The notes below the pieces were generated by a model, which saw nothing but the letters and a program-made list of their open reading frames with translations, was not told where the DNA came from and made no database searches. A DNA stretch of 64,000 bases, taken from assembly GCF_049856175.1 (NCBI RefSeq), contig NZ_JBNDNA010000003.1, forward strand, positions 1-64,000. Reading direction: 5' to 3'. Every line of letters begins with the position of its first letter. Positions within the stretch are counted from its first letter, which is position 1. The translations under genes were made by a program, and so were the position numbers. Origin of the DNA: JB111 sp049856175 (lineage in GTDB: Bacteria > Actinomycetota > Actinomycetes > Actinomycetales > Actinomycetaceae). Below are positions 24,210 through 32,758 of this stretch, one piece after another.

Positions 24210-24944
24210 TCAGTGGCGGGCGTAGAGGCGGGCGAAGTTCGTCAGCACCTTGTGGGCCGCAGACACGTCGACGTCCTCGACCGCCTGCTCCACCAGCGCC
24301 TGGTCCGTCGGGTCGAAGTAGCCGGCCAGCCGGTAGGCCTCGATGCGCTGGAGGATCCCCGGTACGTCGAGCTCGGGGTGGAACTGCGTGGCGAACAGGT
24401 TCTCCCGCACCTGGAACATCTGGACGGGGCAGCGCTCGGACGTGGCCAGCAGCGTCGCACCCCCGGGGAGCTGCCGCACCGCCTCCTTGTGCCCGACGAA
24501 CGCCTGGAACCTCCGCGGCATCCCGGCGCACAGCTCGTGGTCGAGGCCCGCATCCGTCAGCTCGACCACCGGGGCCGAGATCGGCTCGGCGTACGTCCCG
24601 TCCACGACGGCCCCCTGATGGCGGGCGAGCGTGCCCACGCCGTAGCAGGCCCCGAGAAAGGGGAAGTCCTCGGCGACGACGACGTCGAGCAGGCCGGCGA
24701 GCTCGGCCTCCACCCGCAGCTGGGTGTCGGACTTCGTCTCCTCCGGGACGGACCCGGTGAACGGGCTGCCCCCGGCGACGATGCCCGACAGGTCCCCGAG
24801 GTCGATGTCCGGGAGCGGCCCCTGCTCGAGCCGCACGCGCACGAGCTCGTCCGGCGCGAGCCCGGTGTGCCGCAGCAGCTGCTCGTACTCCGCGTCGGCG
24901 ACGGCGTTCTCCGGCCGGGTCGCCAGGAGAAGGAACGGCTTCAT
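24210..24944 (-). CDS. Class I glutamine amidotransferase-like protein
   Basis: A 244-aa stand-alone class I glutamine amidotransferase resembling the GMP-synthase glutaminase domain. It has the nucleophile Cys in FLGACYGVG (about residue 98-105) and the His-Glu pair in ATQFHPELD. Stand-alone proteins of this type act as gamma-glutamyl hydrolases or as glutaminase-like enzymes of unknown substrate. ATG 24944 is supported by a TAGCAT box 7 nt upstream. It follows the DUF4190-like gene on the same strand but appears to have its own promoter. Confidence 0.82.
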   Translation of the reverse strand: MKPFLLLATRPENAVADAEYEQLLRHTGLAPDELVRVRLEQGPLPDIDLGDLSGIVAGGSPFTGSVPEETKSDTQLRVEAELAGLLDVVVAEDFPFLGACYGVGTLARHQGAVVDGTYAEPISAPVVELTDAGLDHELCAGMPRRFQAFVGHKEAVRQLPGGATLLATSERCPVQMFQVRENLFATQFHPELDVPGILQRIEAYRLAGYFDPTDQALVEQAVEDVDVSAAHKVLTNFARLYARH

Positions 24945-24951
24945 GGCCGCG

Positions 24952-24957
24952 ATGCTA
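24952..24957 (-). promoter_or_regulatory. -10 box of leaderless amidotransferase gene
   Basis: TAGCAT on the minus strand ends 7 nt before the ATG at 24944. Confidence 0.45.
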
Positions 24958-24986
24958 GGGCGGCGGCGGAGCCGTCGAGCGCGGGC

Positions 24987-25526
24987 TCAGAAGAATGAGC
25001 GCAACGTCTCGACGAACAGCTCGATGAGCACGTGCACGCCCACCGTCAGGTAACCGAGGACGGTGCCCGTCAGCGCGATGCCGCGACCCCCTGTGTAGGG
25101 CCGTTGCGCGAGCCGGTGGAGGGTGACGTGGCCGAGCGCGATCGCCCCGAGCCCGACCCAGGGGATGACGCCGAGCATGCCGACCACGAGGGTGAGCACG
25201 GCGAGGCCGTCGGTGCGCGGCGGCCGCCCCTCGTAGCCCTGCCCGCCGAGAGTGGCCTGCAGGTCGACGAACTCCGTGCCCGGGAACGGCTCGTGGGCGC
25301 GGCCCGGCGGCGTCGAGTCCGCTCGTTCGCTGCCGTTCCACGCCCAGGGCAGGTCGGCGACCCCGTACGGTGCCGTGGCGGGCCCGCCCGGCGTCGGCGC
25401 GGCCCCGTACGTCGCGAGCGCCTCGCCGGCCGGCGCGCGGGTCGCTGCGCTACCGGCCCCCGCGCCGCCGGCCCCGGCGAACCGGTCGCCCGCGCCGGCA
25501 GGGAGGTGCCACCCGTGCTCGCTCAT
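24987..25526 (-). CDS. DUF4190-like small membrane protein, 179 aa
   Basis: The first 110 residues are Gly/Ala/Pro-rich and probably disordered and cytoplasmic. Two hydrophobic segments follow (LAVLTLVVGMLGVIPWVGLG and IALTGTVLGYLTVGVHVLIE), separated by GHVTLHRLAQRPYTGGRG, which fits the two-helix DUF4190 pattern. ATG 25526 is the first good start; the sequence upstream is open for some distance but atypical. The function of the family is unknown. Confidence 0.7.
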   Translation of the reverse strand: MSEHGWHLPAGAGDRFAGAGGAGAGSAATRAPAGEALATYGAAPTPGGPATAPYGVADLPWAWNGSERADSTPPGRAHEPFPGTEFVDLQATLGGQGYEGRPPRTDGLAVLTLVVGMLGVIPWVGLGAIALGHVTLHRLAQRPYTGGRGIALTGTVLGYLTVGVHVLIELFVETLRSFF

Positions 25527-25668
25527 CGCCCCTCCGTCCGCGCTGCCACAGCCAGGCCGGAGCCCGTGGCGCCGGCGGGTCCGGGCGCCGGCCCGGACGT
25601 TCGCAGCATCGCACAGGGCGGCCGACGACGTCGCGGTCCGCCGCGGGGAGCGGCCCCCGGCGCGGGGC

Positions 25669-25674
25669 TAGCAT
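25669..25674 (+). promoter_or_regulatory. -10 box of the nucleobase permease gene
   Basis: TAGCAT preceded by GC lies about 52 nt upstream of ATG 25727. No strong -35 is visible. Confidence 0.35.
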
Positions 25675-25726
25675 TGCGCGGGTCCCGCCCGGGGCCACGA
25701 ACGCGCAGGTAGGCGAGGGAGTGCAC

Positions 25727-27109
25727 ATGGCGTCGGGTCGCACGGAACGCACGGAACACACGGGCCGCAAGGGTCTGTGGACCCTTCACGGGGACGGCAA
25801 GGTCGTGGGGTCCGGCGACGTCGTCGCCCCCGAGGAGCGGCTCTCGTGGCCGGCGACGATCGGCATCGGCGCCCAGCACGTCGTGGCCATGTTCGGCGCC
25901 ACGTTCCTCGTTCCCCTCCTCACGGGGTTCCCGCCCGCGACGACGCTGTTCTTCTCCGCCGTCGGGACCCTGCTGTTCCTCGTCATCACCGGCGGGCGGC
26001 TGCCCAGCTACCTCGGCTCGAGCTTCGCGTTCATCGCGCCGATCACGGCACTGCAGGTCGTCCCCGGCGAGCCGACACCGGAGGAGATGGCCCTCGCCCT
26101 GGGCGGCGTGCTCGTCACGGGCGTGGCGCTGGCGCTGGTCGGGCTGCTCGTCCACGTCGCCGGATCCAGGTGGATCGACCTCGTCATGCCGCCGGTCGTC
26201 ACGGGAACGATCGTCGCCCTCATCGGCTTCAACCTCGCGCCGGCCGCGTGGGGCAACGTGCAGCTGGCGCCGGTGACGGCCGTCGTGACCATCGTGTCGA
26301 TCCTGCTGATCACCGTCCTGTTCAAGGGGCTGCTCGGGCGGCTCTCGATCCTCGTCGGCGTGCTCATCGGGTACGCCACGGCGCTCGTGCGCGGCGAGGT
26401 CGACCTCGACCCGGTGCGCGACGCCGCCTGGATCGGCCTGCCGGACCTGACCGCCCCGACGTTCGACATCAACGTGCTCGGCCTGTTCCTGCCCGTCGTC
26501 CTCGTCCTCGTCGCGGAGAACGTGGGCCACGTGAAGTCGGTGGCCGCGATGACGGGGCGCGACCTCGATCCGGTGACCGGGCGGGCGCTCATGGCCGACG
26601 GCCTGGCCACCGTCCTGGCCGGCAGCGGGGGCGGTTCCGGCACCACGACCTACGCGGAGAACATCGGAGTCATGGCCGCCACGCGCGTCTACTCGACGGC
26701 GGCCTACCTCGTGGCCGGCCTGTTCGGGCTCGCACTGTCGATGTCACCGAAGTTCGGGGAGCTCATCGCGACGATCCCCGCCGGCGTCCTCGGCGGTGCG
26801 GCGACCGTGCTCTACGGGATGATCGGCATGCTCGGTGCGCGCATCTGGGTGCAGCACCGCGTGGACTTCTCCGACCCGGCCAACCTCAACACCGCGGCCG
26901 TCGCGCTCGTCATCGGCATCGCCAACTTCACCCTCGTCATCGGGGACATGACGTTCGAGGGCATCGCGCTCGGCTCGTTCGCCACGCTGATCGTCTACCA
27001 CGGCATGCGACTCATCGCCTGGCTGCGTGGGACGCACCAGGAGTCCGCTTCGCCGGCGTCGGCGCCGTCGGGCTCGGAGGTCGGTCGTGACCGGGGGAGC
27101 GCGGACTGA
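25727..27109 (+). CDS. NCS2-family uracil/xanthine permease, 460 aa
   Basis: A 14-helix nucleobase:cation symporter-2 protein of the UraA/uracil-xanthine type. Family features are QHVVAMFGATFLVPLLTGFPP after the N-terminus, LPSYLGSSFAFIAP, and the conserved Glu in LVAENVGHVKSV plus GSGGGSGTTTYAENIG, which line the substrate site. ATG 25727 is preceded by GAGGGA. The last 20 codons merge into a 48-bp tandem repeat, and the stop codon lies inside the first copy. With upp at 14201 it would support uracil salvage, but xanthine transport is also possible. Confidence 0.9.
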   Translation: MASGRTERTEHTGRKGLWTLHGDGKVVGSGDVVAPEERLSWPATIGIGAQHVVAMFGATFLVPLLTGFPPATTLFFSAVGTLLFLVITGGRLPSYLGSSFAFIAPITALQVVPGEPTPEEMALALGGVLVTGVALALVGLLVHVAGSRWIDLVMPPVVTGTIVALIGFNLAPAAWGNVQLAPVTAVVTIVSILLITVLFKGLLGRLSILVGVLIGYATALVRGEVDLDPVRDAAWIGLPDLTAPTFDINVLGLFLPVVLVLVAENVGHVKSVAAMTGRDLDPVTGRALMADGLATVLAGSGGGSGTTTYAENIGVMAATRVYSTAAYLVAGLFGLALSMSPKFGELIATIPAGVLGGAATVLYGMIGMLGARIWVQHRVDFSDPANLNTAAVALVIGIANFTLVIGDMTFEGIALGSFATLIVYHGMRLIAWLRGTHQESASPASAPSGSEVGRDRGSAD

Positions 27110-27226
27110 GGGTCGCGCGGGGGGCAGGCCGGTCATGACCGGGGGAGCGCGGACCGAGGGTCGCGCGGGGCGCAGGCCGGTCGTGACCGGGGGAGCGCGG
27201 ACCGACCCTGCCGCGGGGCGTCCGCC
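27083..27226. repeat. Three 48-bp tandem repeats across the permease 3' end
   Basis: Copies start at 27083, 27131 and 27179 with GGTC(G/A)TGACCGGGGGAGCG. The unit is 16 codons long. The permease stop codon is in copy 1 (GGACTGA), where copies 2 and 3 read GGACCGA, so a single C-to-T difference sets the protein end. Copy 3 diverges in its second half. Confidence 0.8.
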
Positions 27227-27234
27227 CCGGCGGC

Positions 27235-27861
27235 TCAGCCGTCGGTCGGGACCTCCTCGACCGGCACGCACTCCTCGGGGGCGACGAGCGGCTCGGTCGG
27301 GTCGAGCGCGGTCATCTCCTCGGGCGGGAGCAGCGAGTCGTAGGCCTCGCCGAGGACGATGTCGACGGACTCGTCGGTGCGGTCGTCCATCGTGACCTCG
27401 GCGCTGGGGAACACGCGCGCCACGGAGTAGGCGGGCACCACGCCCGGTGCGCCGGCGATGATCCGGACCGCCCCCGTGATCGGGCTGCCCGCCCAGTTGC
27501 CCTGCTGGTTGACGACGATGCCCGCGGCCGCGAGCTCCTGCGCGGTGGTGCCCGCGAGCCCGCCGCGCTCGGTCGCGTTGAACACGTTCGCCGTGATCTC
27601 GTCGAGCGGCCGCGCGGTGGCGCCGGGCGGGGGGCACGGCTGGGACGCCTCGCCCGTGCCGCCGCCGTCGGTGGCGGACTCGGGGTCGGCGCTGAACTCC
27701 CGGTCGAACGGGCTGGGCAGGATCTGGGCCCAGATCGCGGCGGCGACGAGGGCGACGAGCAGGAGCACGGCCACGAGGCCGCCGATGACGGTCGTCTGCC
27801 GCTGCTGTATGGCGCGACGACGTCGGTCGTGCGGCGACAGCTTGGTACGGGCCGAGTTCAC
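27235..27861 (-). CDS. Membrane-anchored LytR C-terminal domain protein, 208 aa
   Basis: A basic cytoplasmic N-terminus is followed by one transmembrane helix at about residues 26-46 (VIGGLVAVLLLVALVAAAIW). Residues about 85-175 form a LytR_C (CpsA/VirR-type) domain: ITANVFNATERGGLAGTTAQELAAAGI followed by VRIIAGAPGVVPAYSVARVFPSAEV. Such proteins assist attachment of glycopolymers or envelope vesicle control in actinobacteria. No catalytic LCP domain is present. GTG 27861 is supported by a TACGGT box 6 nt upstream. Confidence 0.85.
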   Translation of the reverse strand: MNSARTKLSPHDRRRRAIQQRQTTVIGGLVAVLLLVALVAAAIWAQILPSPFDREFSADPESATDGGGTGEASQPCPPPGATARPLDEITANVFNATERGGLAGTTAQELAAAGIVVNQQGNWAGSPITGAVRIIAGAPGVVPAYSVARVFPSAEVTMDDRTDESVDIVLGEAYDSLLPPEEMTALDPTEPLVAPEECVPVEEVPTDG

Positions 27862-27867
27862 CGGGCC

Positions 27868-27873
27868 ACCGTA
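27868..27873 (-). promoter_or_regulatory. -10 box of leaderless LytR_C gene
   Basis: TACGGT on the minus strand ends 6 nt before the GTG at 27861. Confidence 0.45.
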
Positions 27874-27883
27874 ATCGAGAAGG

Positions 27884-28405
27884 TCACGCGCGATCGGTAG
27901 GTGGGCGACGGCGGGAGAGCGGACGGCGGCGCACCTGGCGCTCCGGCCCGGCCGCGGACGTGGGCGGCGGTGGCGGCGGCGGAGGGGCGGTCGACGTGCG
28001 CGGAGGAGGCGGTGGGGCCGAGCCGAGCGGAGGGCGCGTGGAGCCGGCCCGGGACGAGCGGCGCAGCGGCGCGTCGATCGCGGTGTGCGTGCCGGTCGGG
28101 TTCGTCGGGTCGTCCAGGTCGAGCACCCGGGCGTGGATGACGGTCCGCTGCTGGAGCGCTGCGCGCAGCGCCCGATGCAGCCCGTCCTCGAGGTAGTGGG
28201 CGCCCTGCCACCGGACGACGTGGGCGAAGAGGTCCCCGAAGAACGTCGAGTCGGAGGAGAGCAACGAGTGCAGGTCCAGCTCGGCGCGCGTGGTGACGAG
28301 CTGGTCGAGGCGGACCTGGCGCGGCGCGACCGCGGACCATTCCTTGGGCGTGACCAGGCCGTGGTCGGGGTACGGGCGCCCCTCGCCGACGGCCTTGAAG
28401 ATCAT
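27884..28405 (-). CDS. Conserved actinobacterial protein with ParB-like core, 173 aa
   Basis: The core of about 105 residues begins MIFKAVGEGRPYPDHGL and includes VRLDQLVTTRAELDLHSLL, FFGDLFAHVVRWQGAHYLEDGLHRALRAALQQ and VIHARVLDL. I recognise this as a widely conserved actinobacterial protein without assigned function. The DGLHRALRA segment recalls the D-G-x-H-R motif of ParB/sulfiredoxin-like folds. The C-terminal 55 residues are Pro-rich and basic, including a run of eight prolines. ATG 28405 matches the start of conservation. It lies just upstream of the LytR_C gene on the same strand. The interval 28406-28699 holds no gene that I can see. Confidence 0.65.
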   Translation of the reverse strand: MIFKAVGEGRPYPDHGLVTPKEWSAVAPRQVRLDQLVTTRAELDLHSLLSSDSTFFGDLFAHVVRWQGAHYLEDGLHRALRAALQQRTVIHARVLDLDDPTNPTGTHTAIDAPLRRSSRAGSTRPPLGSAPPPPPRTSTAPPPPPPPPTSAAGPERQVRRRPLSRRRPPTDRA

Positions 28406-28699
28406 CGCTCGTTCGTCGCTCCTCGCCTGTTCCGGGGTGCGGGCCCCGTCCGGTGTCCTGGTGATGGCGCCGGCCGTGAGCCCGCGTACCGGCCGACGCG
28501 TTCGCTGCGCCCCGCTGCCGGGCGCAGCCGCGTCGTCCGTCCGATCGTAGGCGGCGGACCGCCCGCGTCGCCGATCCGTGCGGTGGCCCGAGGTTGCCGT
28601 TGTGTCACGGCGCACAGGAGCGGCAGTGGGTGGGGTGGACCGGGGGTCCGTGGATCGCAGGGACCGTGGAGCTCTGCCCGGCGGGCCCGGGGGTTCCGT

Positions 28700-29200
28700 T
28701 CAGTGCGCGGCGCCGGCGGCCTGCCCGAGCACGTGGCGCACGAGCGGCGCGACGACGGCGACCGTGTCCCGCACCCCGCCCGTCGATCCGGGCGCCGTGA
28801 CCACCAGCGCGCCGCGCTCGCCCCGGTCCGTGAGGCCGACGACCCCGCGCGCGATGACGGAGTGCGGCGTCGAGGCCAGGCCGCGGGCGCGGACCTGCTC
28901 GGCCACGCCCGGCAGGTCGAGCGCCAGCAGCGGAGCGACGGCCTCCGGCGTGACGTCCCGCGGCCCGACCCCGGTCCCGCCGGTGGTGAGCACGAGGCGG
29001 GCGCCGGCCTCGAGGGCCGCGCGCACGGCCCCCTGGATGGCGTCGATCTCGTCGGGCACGACGACGGCCTCGTCCGCGACCATGCCCTCGGCGGCGAGCA
29101 GGTCGCGGGCCAGCGGGCCCGAGCGGTCCTCCTGCGTGCCGGCGTGGCAGCGGTCGGACACGGTGATGACGGCAGCGGGGACGTCCGGAGTCGTGTTCAT
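28700..29200 (-). CDS. MogA/MoaB-family molybdopterin adenylyltransferase-like protein
   Basis: At 166 aa with VITVSDRCHAGTQEDRSGP and LVLTTGGTGVGPRDVTPEAV, this is a clear MogA/MoaB-family member. In molybdenum cofactor synthesis these adenylate molybdopterin before metal insertion, or support that step. The C-terminal APGSTGGVRD matches the conserved PGSxxA/G loop. It diverges from modA and modBC and lies 4 kb from a MocA-like gene, so the context is molybdenum supply. The TACCGT box 7 nt before ATG 29200 indicates a leaderless mRNA. Confidence 0.88.
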   Translation of the reverse strand: MNTTPDVPAAVITVSDRCHAGTQEDRSGPLARDLLAAEGMVADEAVVVPDEIDAIQGAVRAALEAGARLVLTTGGTGVGPRDVTPEAVAPLLALDLPGVAEQVRARGLASTPHSVIARGVVGLTDRGERGALVVTAPGSTGGVRDTVAVVAPLVRHVLGQAAGAAH

Positions 29201-29207
29201 GCTCACC

Positions 29208-29213
29208 ACGGTA
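29208..29213 (-). promoter_or_regulatory. -10 box of leaderless MogA gene
   Basis: TACCGT on the minus strand ends 7 nt before the ATG at 29200. Confidence 0.45.
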
Positions 29214-29235
29214 GGAGACGGGCCCGTGGGACGTT

Positions 29236-29270
<35 letters not shown>

Positions 29271-29337
29271 ACCCTGCGAACATGAGACGTTCCGCATCCA
29301 CGCTGACAACACGCGAACAGCGCCGCAGATGCGGTGC

Positions 29338-29343
29338 TAGGGT
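29338..29343 (+). promoter_or_regulatory. Extended -10 promoter of the mod operon
   Basis: TGCTAGGGT is an extended -10; transcription would start about 29350, at the edge of the palindrome described next. Confidence 0.4.
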
Positions 29344-29350
29344 TCCATTC

Positions 29351-29368
29351 ATGCCGAATCATCGGCAT
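29351..29368 (+). promoter_or_regulatory. Palindromic operator candidate upstream of modA
   Basis: ATGCCGA-ATCA-TCGGCAT is a perfect 7-bp inverted repeat with a 4-nt spacer at the predicted transcription start, 28 nt before the modA ATG. It does not match the enterobacterial ModE site. It could bind another molybdate-responsive or local repressor. Confidence 0.5.
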
Positions 29369-29396
29369 CACGACGGCGATCGAACGGACGGGTGAC

Positions 29397-30182
29397 ATGA
29401 GACGAGGCCCGGGACGGGTGGCGCTCGCCGCGAGCGCGGGAGTGCTCGCACTGGGGCTCGCCGCCTGCGGCACGAGCGACGACGAGAACGGGTCCGGGTC
29501 GGACGACGTCGGCGACGGCGCAGGCGGCGGTGACGGCGGCGACCTGACGATCTACGTGGCCGCCTCGCTCGCGGATGTGCTCACCGCGGCGGCCGAGGAC
29601 TGGACAGAGACCTCCGGGGTCGAGGTCTCCGTCGTCGGGGGCGGTTCGAACGCGCTCGTCGACCAGCTGGTCGAGGGTGCGCCGGGGGACATGCTGGTCA
29701 CCGCGAACCTCGAGACGATGGACCGCGCGGTCGAGGAGGGCGTCGCGGCCGACCCGACTGACCTCGCGACGAACACGCTCGTCGCCGCGATCGCGCCGGA
29801 CAACCCCGGCGGCATCGAGAGCGGCGCCGACGCGTGGGCGTCCGGCCGGCTCGTCGTCTGCGCGCCCGAGGTGCCCTGCGGCACGGCGACGGAGGAGCTC
29901 GCCGAGCTGAGCGGCGTCGAGTACGACCCCGTCTCCCTCGAACCCAACGTCACCGACACGGTCGGCAAGGTCGAGACCGGTGAGGCCGACGTCGGCATCG
30001 TCTACCAGACCGACGTCGGCGACCTGGAGTTCGTGGAGCTCGACCAGTCCCAGGAGGTCATCGTCACCTCGGCGGTGGCGCTCACCGCCGACGCCGGCGA
30101 CGACGCCGGGAGCCTCCTCGAGCACTTCCTGTCCGAGGACGTGCGCGCCACCCTCGACGAGGAGGGCTTCGGACGCCCGTGA
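29397..30182 (+). CDS. modA: Molybdate ABC transporter substrate-binding lipoprotein
   Basis: The 261-aa protein has a lipobox ending LGLAAC (Cys24), an acidic Gly-rich spacer, then the ModA core: LTIYVAASLADVLTAAAEDW, VEVSVVGGGSNALVDQLVEGAPGDMLVTAN, CAPEVPCGTATEEL, and VTDTVGKVETGEADVGIVYQTD. The Ser in AASL and the GSNAL loop are the usual oxyanion contacts. It overlaps the next gene by 4 nt. It delivers molybdate or tungstate to the fused ModBC. ATG 29397 is chosen since it begins the signal peptide. Confidence 0.93.
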   Translation: MRRGPGRVALAASAGVLALGLAACGTSDDENGSGSDDVGDGAGGGDGGDLTIYVAASLADVLTAAAEDWTETSGVEVSVVGGGSNALVDQLVEGAPGDMLVTANLETMDRAVEEGVAADPTDLATNTLVAAIAPDNPGGIESGADAWASGRLVVCAPEVPCGTATEELAELSGVEYDPVSLEPNVTDTVGKVETGEADVGIVYQTDVGDLEFVELDQSQEVIVTSAVALTADAGDDAGSLLEHFLSEDVRATLDEEGFGRP

Positions 30183-32299
30183 CACGTGAGCGGACCGGGC
30201 GTACAGCCGCCACCCCGCCGTCCGCCGCGGTGGGTGCGTCGGGGCGGCACCCGGCGGTGGTCGCCGTCGGGATCCTCGCCCTGGCCTACCTCGTCCTCCC
30301 CCTGGTCGGGCTCGTCTCGCGCGTCGACTGGGCCGGGCTGCCGGAGACCCTGTCCCGGCCCGACCTGCTCGACGCCCTGTGGCTCTCGCTGCGCACGTCT
30401 GCCGCGGCTGCCGTCGTCACGACGCTGCTCGGCGTGCCGCTCGGCCTGTGGCTGTCGGGTCAGGCGCGCCTGGCGCCGGTCGCGCGGCTCCTCGTGCTCC
30501 TGCCCCTCACACTGCCCCCGGTGGTCGCCGGCCTCGCGCTCGTGGCCACCCTCGGGCGCAACTCACCCCTCGGGCGTGTCCTCGGCGAGCTCGGACTCGA
30601 CGTCGGGTTCACCACCCCCGCCGTCGTCCTCGCCCAGGTGTTCGTCGCGCTGCCGTACGTCGTCGTCACCGTCGAGTCGGCGTTGCGCGTGCTCGACCCC
30701 GCCCCCGCCGACGCCGCGCGCGCCCTCGGTGCGCGGCGCTGGACGGTCCTCGCGCGCGTGGTCCTCCCGGCGGTGGCACCCGCCGTCGTCACCGGTGCCG
30801 CTCTGGCCGGGGCGCGCGCCCTGGGCGAGTTCGGGGCGACCCTGACGTTCGCCGGCTCCCTGCCCGGTGTCACCCAGACGATGCCGACGGCGATCTACCT
30901 CTCGCGCGTCTCCGACCCCGAGGGCGCCTACGCGCTGGCGCTCGTCCTCATCCTCACCGCCGTGGTCCTCATCGGCGCCGGCCTGTGGCTCGCGGGCCGG
31001 CTCACCGCCGGCAGCGGCCGGGACCGGGGCGCACCTCCGGAGGAGGGGTCCGCAGAGGGCCCGGGTGACCGGTCCCCGCTCCGGTCCGGAGCCGGAACCA
31101 CGCCCGACGACGCCGGACGCACCGACCGGGGGGCGGCCGTCGCTCTGCGGGCACGGGTCGTGCACCCTGCGCGGGGTGTCGACGTCCGCGTGACGCTGCG
31201 GCCCGGCCGCCTCACCGCGGTCGTCGGGCCGAACGGTGCGGGCAAGTCCACCCTCGTCGCCTCGCTCGCGGGCCTGCTCCCGGACGCCGAGACCGACGTG
31301 AGCGCGTACCGCGCCGACGCGGGGGCGGGAACCGGCGGCACCCAGGGTGCGCCGGCCGTCGGCAGCGCGCCCGCTCCCGATGCCGCCTCCGACGACCGCG
31401 CCCCCCGCACGGCCCTGCTCAGCCAGAACCCGGGACTCCTGCCGGGCCAGCGGGTGGTAGACGCGGTCGCCCTCGGCCCCCGGATCCGCGGCGCGCGCAC
31501 CGCCTCGGCCCGCGAGCAGGCGCACGCGGCGCTGCGCCGGGTCGGCTCCGAGCACCTCGCGGGCCGACGCGTCGGCACCCTCAGCGGCGGCCAGCGCGCC
31601 CGCGTGGCGCTCGCCCGCGCGCTCACCGTCGACCCGGACGTGCTCCTGCTCGACGAGCCGTTCGCCGCCCTCGACGTCCGCGCGGCCGCCGAGGTGCGCG
31701 ACGTCGTGCGCGAGGTGCTGGTCGGCCGCACGGGCATGCTCGTCACGCACAACCTGCTCGACGTCGCGAGCCTCGCCGACGACGTCGTCGTCCTCACCGA
31801 CGGCGGCCTCGCCGAGTCGGTGCCCGTACAGACCTTCCTCGCCGCCCCCCGGTCGGACTTCGGGCGCCGGCTCACCGGGGTGACCACGCTCGACGGCGAA
31901 CGGACCCCCTCGGGGAGCGTCGCCGTCGCGGGGACCGAGCTCGTCGGAACGGACGGCACGCCCGGCGGCCCCGCGCCGGCCGGCCGGCCCGGGCGGGGTG
32001 GCGGCGCGGCCACCCGGGCGGGTGACGGTACGCCCGGCGCGTGCCTCGTCCACGTCCGCGCGGCGGACGCCCGCGCCTCGCTCGACGAGCTGCCCGGGTC
32101 GCTCCCGGCCAGGCCGGTCGCCGTGACGGCCTCGGTCGGAGCGGTCCGCCTCGACGTCGAGCTCGGCGACGGTCAGACCCTCGACGTCGACGTCCCGCCG
32201 GGCTGGGAGGGCCTCGGGTCGGAGGTCGTGTGGGTGCGCATCGAACGGTTCGCCACGAGCGACCCGGAGCCTGTGGGGGCGGCGCTGCCCGCCCGGTAG
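30179..32299 (+). CDS. Fused molybdate ABC transporter permease-ATPase (ModB-ModC), 706 aa
   Basis: Residues about 25-280 are a ModB permease with the EAA-loop DAARALGARRWTVLARVVLP. After a Gly/Asp/Arg-rich linker, residues about 325-540 form a ModC ATPase: Walker A GPNGAGKST at about 350, signature LSGGQRARVALARA at about 468, Walker B VLLLDEPFAALD at about 488. A Pro/Gly linker leads to a C-terminal TOBE-like domain. The ATPase has an extra loop of about 35 Gly/Ala-rich residues between Walker A and the Q-loop. Permease and ATPase are usually separate genes; fusions occur in some actinobacteria. It starts with GTG overlapping the modA stop. Confidence 0.92.
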   Translation: MTRERTGRTAATPPSAAVGASGRHPAVVAVGILALAYLVLPLVGLVSRVDWAGLPETLSRPDLLDALWLSLRTSAAAAVVTTLLGVPLGLWLSGQARLAPVARLLVLLPLTLPPVVAGLALVATLGRNSPLGRVLGELGLDVGFTTPAVVLAQVFVALPYVVVTVESALRVLDPAPADAARALGARRWTVLARVVLPAVAPAVVTGAALAGARALGEFGATLTFAGSLPGVTQTMPTAIYLSRVSDPEGAYALALVLILTAVVLIGAGLWLAGRLTAGSGRDRGAPPEEGSAEGPGDRSPLRSGAGTTPDDAGRTDRGAAVALRARVVHPARGVDVRVTLRPGRLTAVVGPNGAGKSTLVASLAGLLPDAETDVSAYRADAGAGTGGTQGAPAVGSAPAPDAASDDRAPRTALLSQNPGLLPGQRVVDAVALGPRIRGARTASAREQAHAALRRVGSEHLAGRRVGTLSGGQRARVALARALTVDPDVLLLDEPFAALDVRAAAEVRDVVREVLVGRTGMLVTHNLLDVASLADDVVVLTDGGLAESVPVQTFLAAPRSDFGRRLTGVTTLDGERTPSGSVAVAGTELVGTDGTPGGPAPAGRPGRGGGAATRAGDGTPGACLVHVRAADARASLDELPGSLPARPVAVTASVGAVRLDVELGDGQTLDVDVPPGWEGLGSEVVWVRIERFATSDPEPVGAALPAR

Positions 32300-32323
32300 C
32301 GCGGCCGGCCCGTCCGCGAGTGC

Positions 32324-32557
32324 TCAGTGGCCGGCGCGCGCCGCCCACCAGGAGGCCGTGTAGCGCAGCCCGCCGTACGGCGGAGGGGTCGTCCGGGGAG
32401 CCCCCGTGAACGCCGACTCGACGTCGGTGACGAGCTCGGCCGGCGGGAGCATCCAGGCGGTGTCCGGTGAGAGGGCCGACGGTACGCCGGTAAGGGGGGA
32501 CGCCTCGGCCACCCGCTCAGGTCTCGTGGAGCCGACGGTCGTGGCGTCGTGGGACAT
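32324..32557 (-). CDS. Small hypothetical protein, 77 aa
   Basis: I do not recognise this family. The protein starts MSHDATTVGSTRPERV, has no membrane segment, and its C-terminal half contains PPPYGGLRYTASWWAARAGH. AAGGAG lies 7 nt upstream of ATG 32557, a strong ribosome binding site, and codon third positions are G/C-rich. It converges with modBC and diverges from the MocA-like gene, so it may be incidental to the molybdenum genes. Confidence 0.6.
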   Translation of the reverse strand: MSHDATTVGSTRPERVAEASPLTGVPSALSPDTAWMLPPAELVTDVESAFTGAPRTTPPPYGGLRYTASWWAARAGH

Positions 32558-32758
32558 CGCGGGTCTCCTTCCGAGGTCGTGCGGTATCCGGAACGGGTGG
32601 TCCCGGGTAGACGGGTGACCGTAGTGCATCACGCGGGCGGTCGATGACACACGGCGACACGTGGACACTTCTCCACCTCGGCGGGCTGTGGATCGGCGGC
32701 GAGCACCCCGCTTGCCGCCCCGCTTGGCGCCGAGCCCCGGCTGGGGGACGCTGGCCGG

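Noticed and set aside
27083..27226. CRISPR-like array
   Set aside because: The copies are directly contiguous 48-bp tandem units with no spacers.
27884..28405. Type II toxin-antitoxin antitoxin
   Set aside because: No toxin gene is adjacent, and the DGLHR core suggests a ParB-like fold instead.
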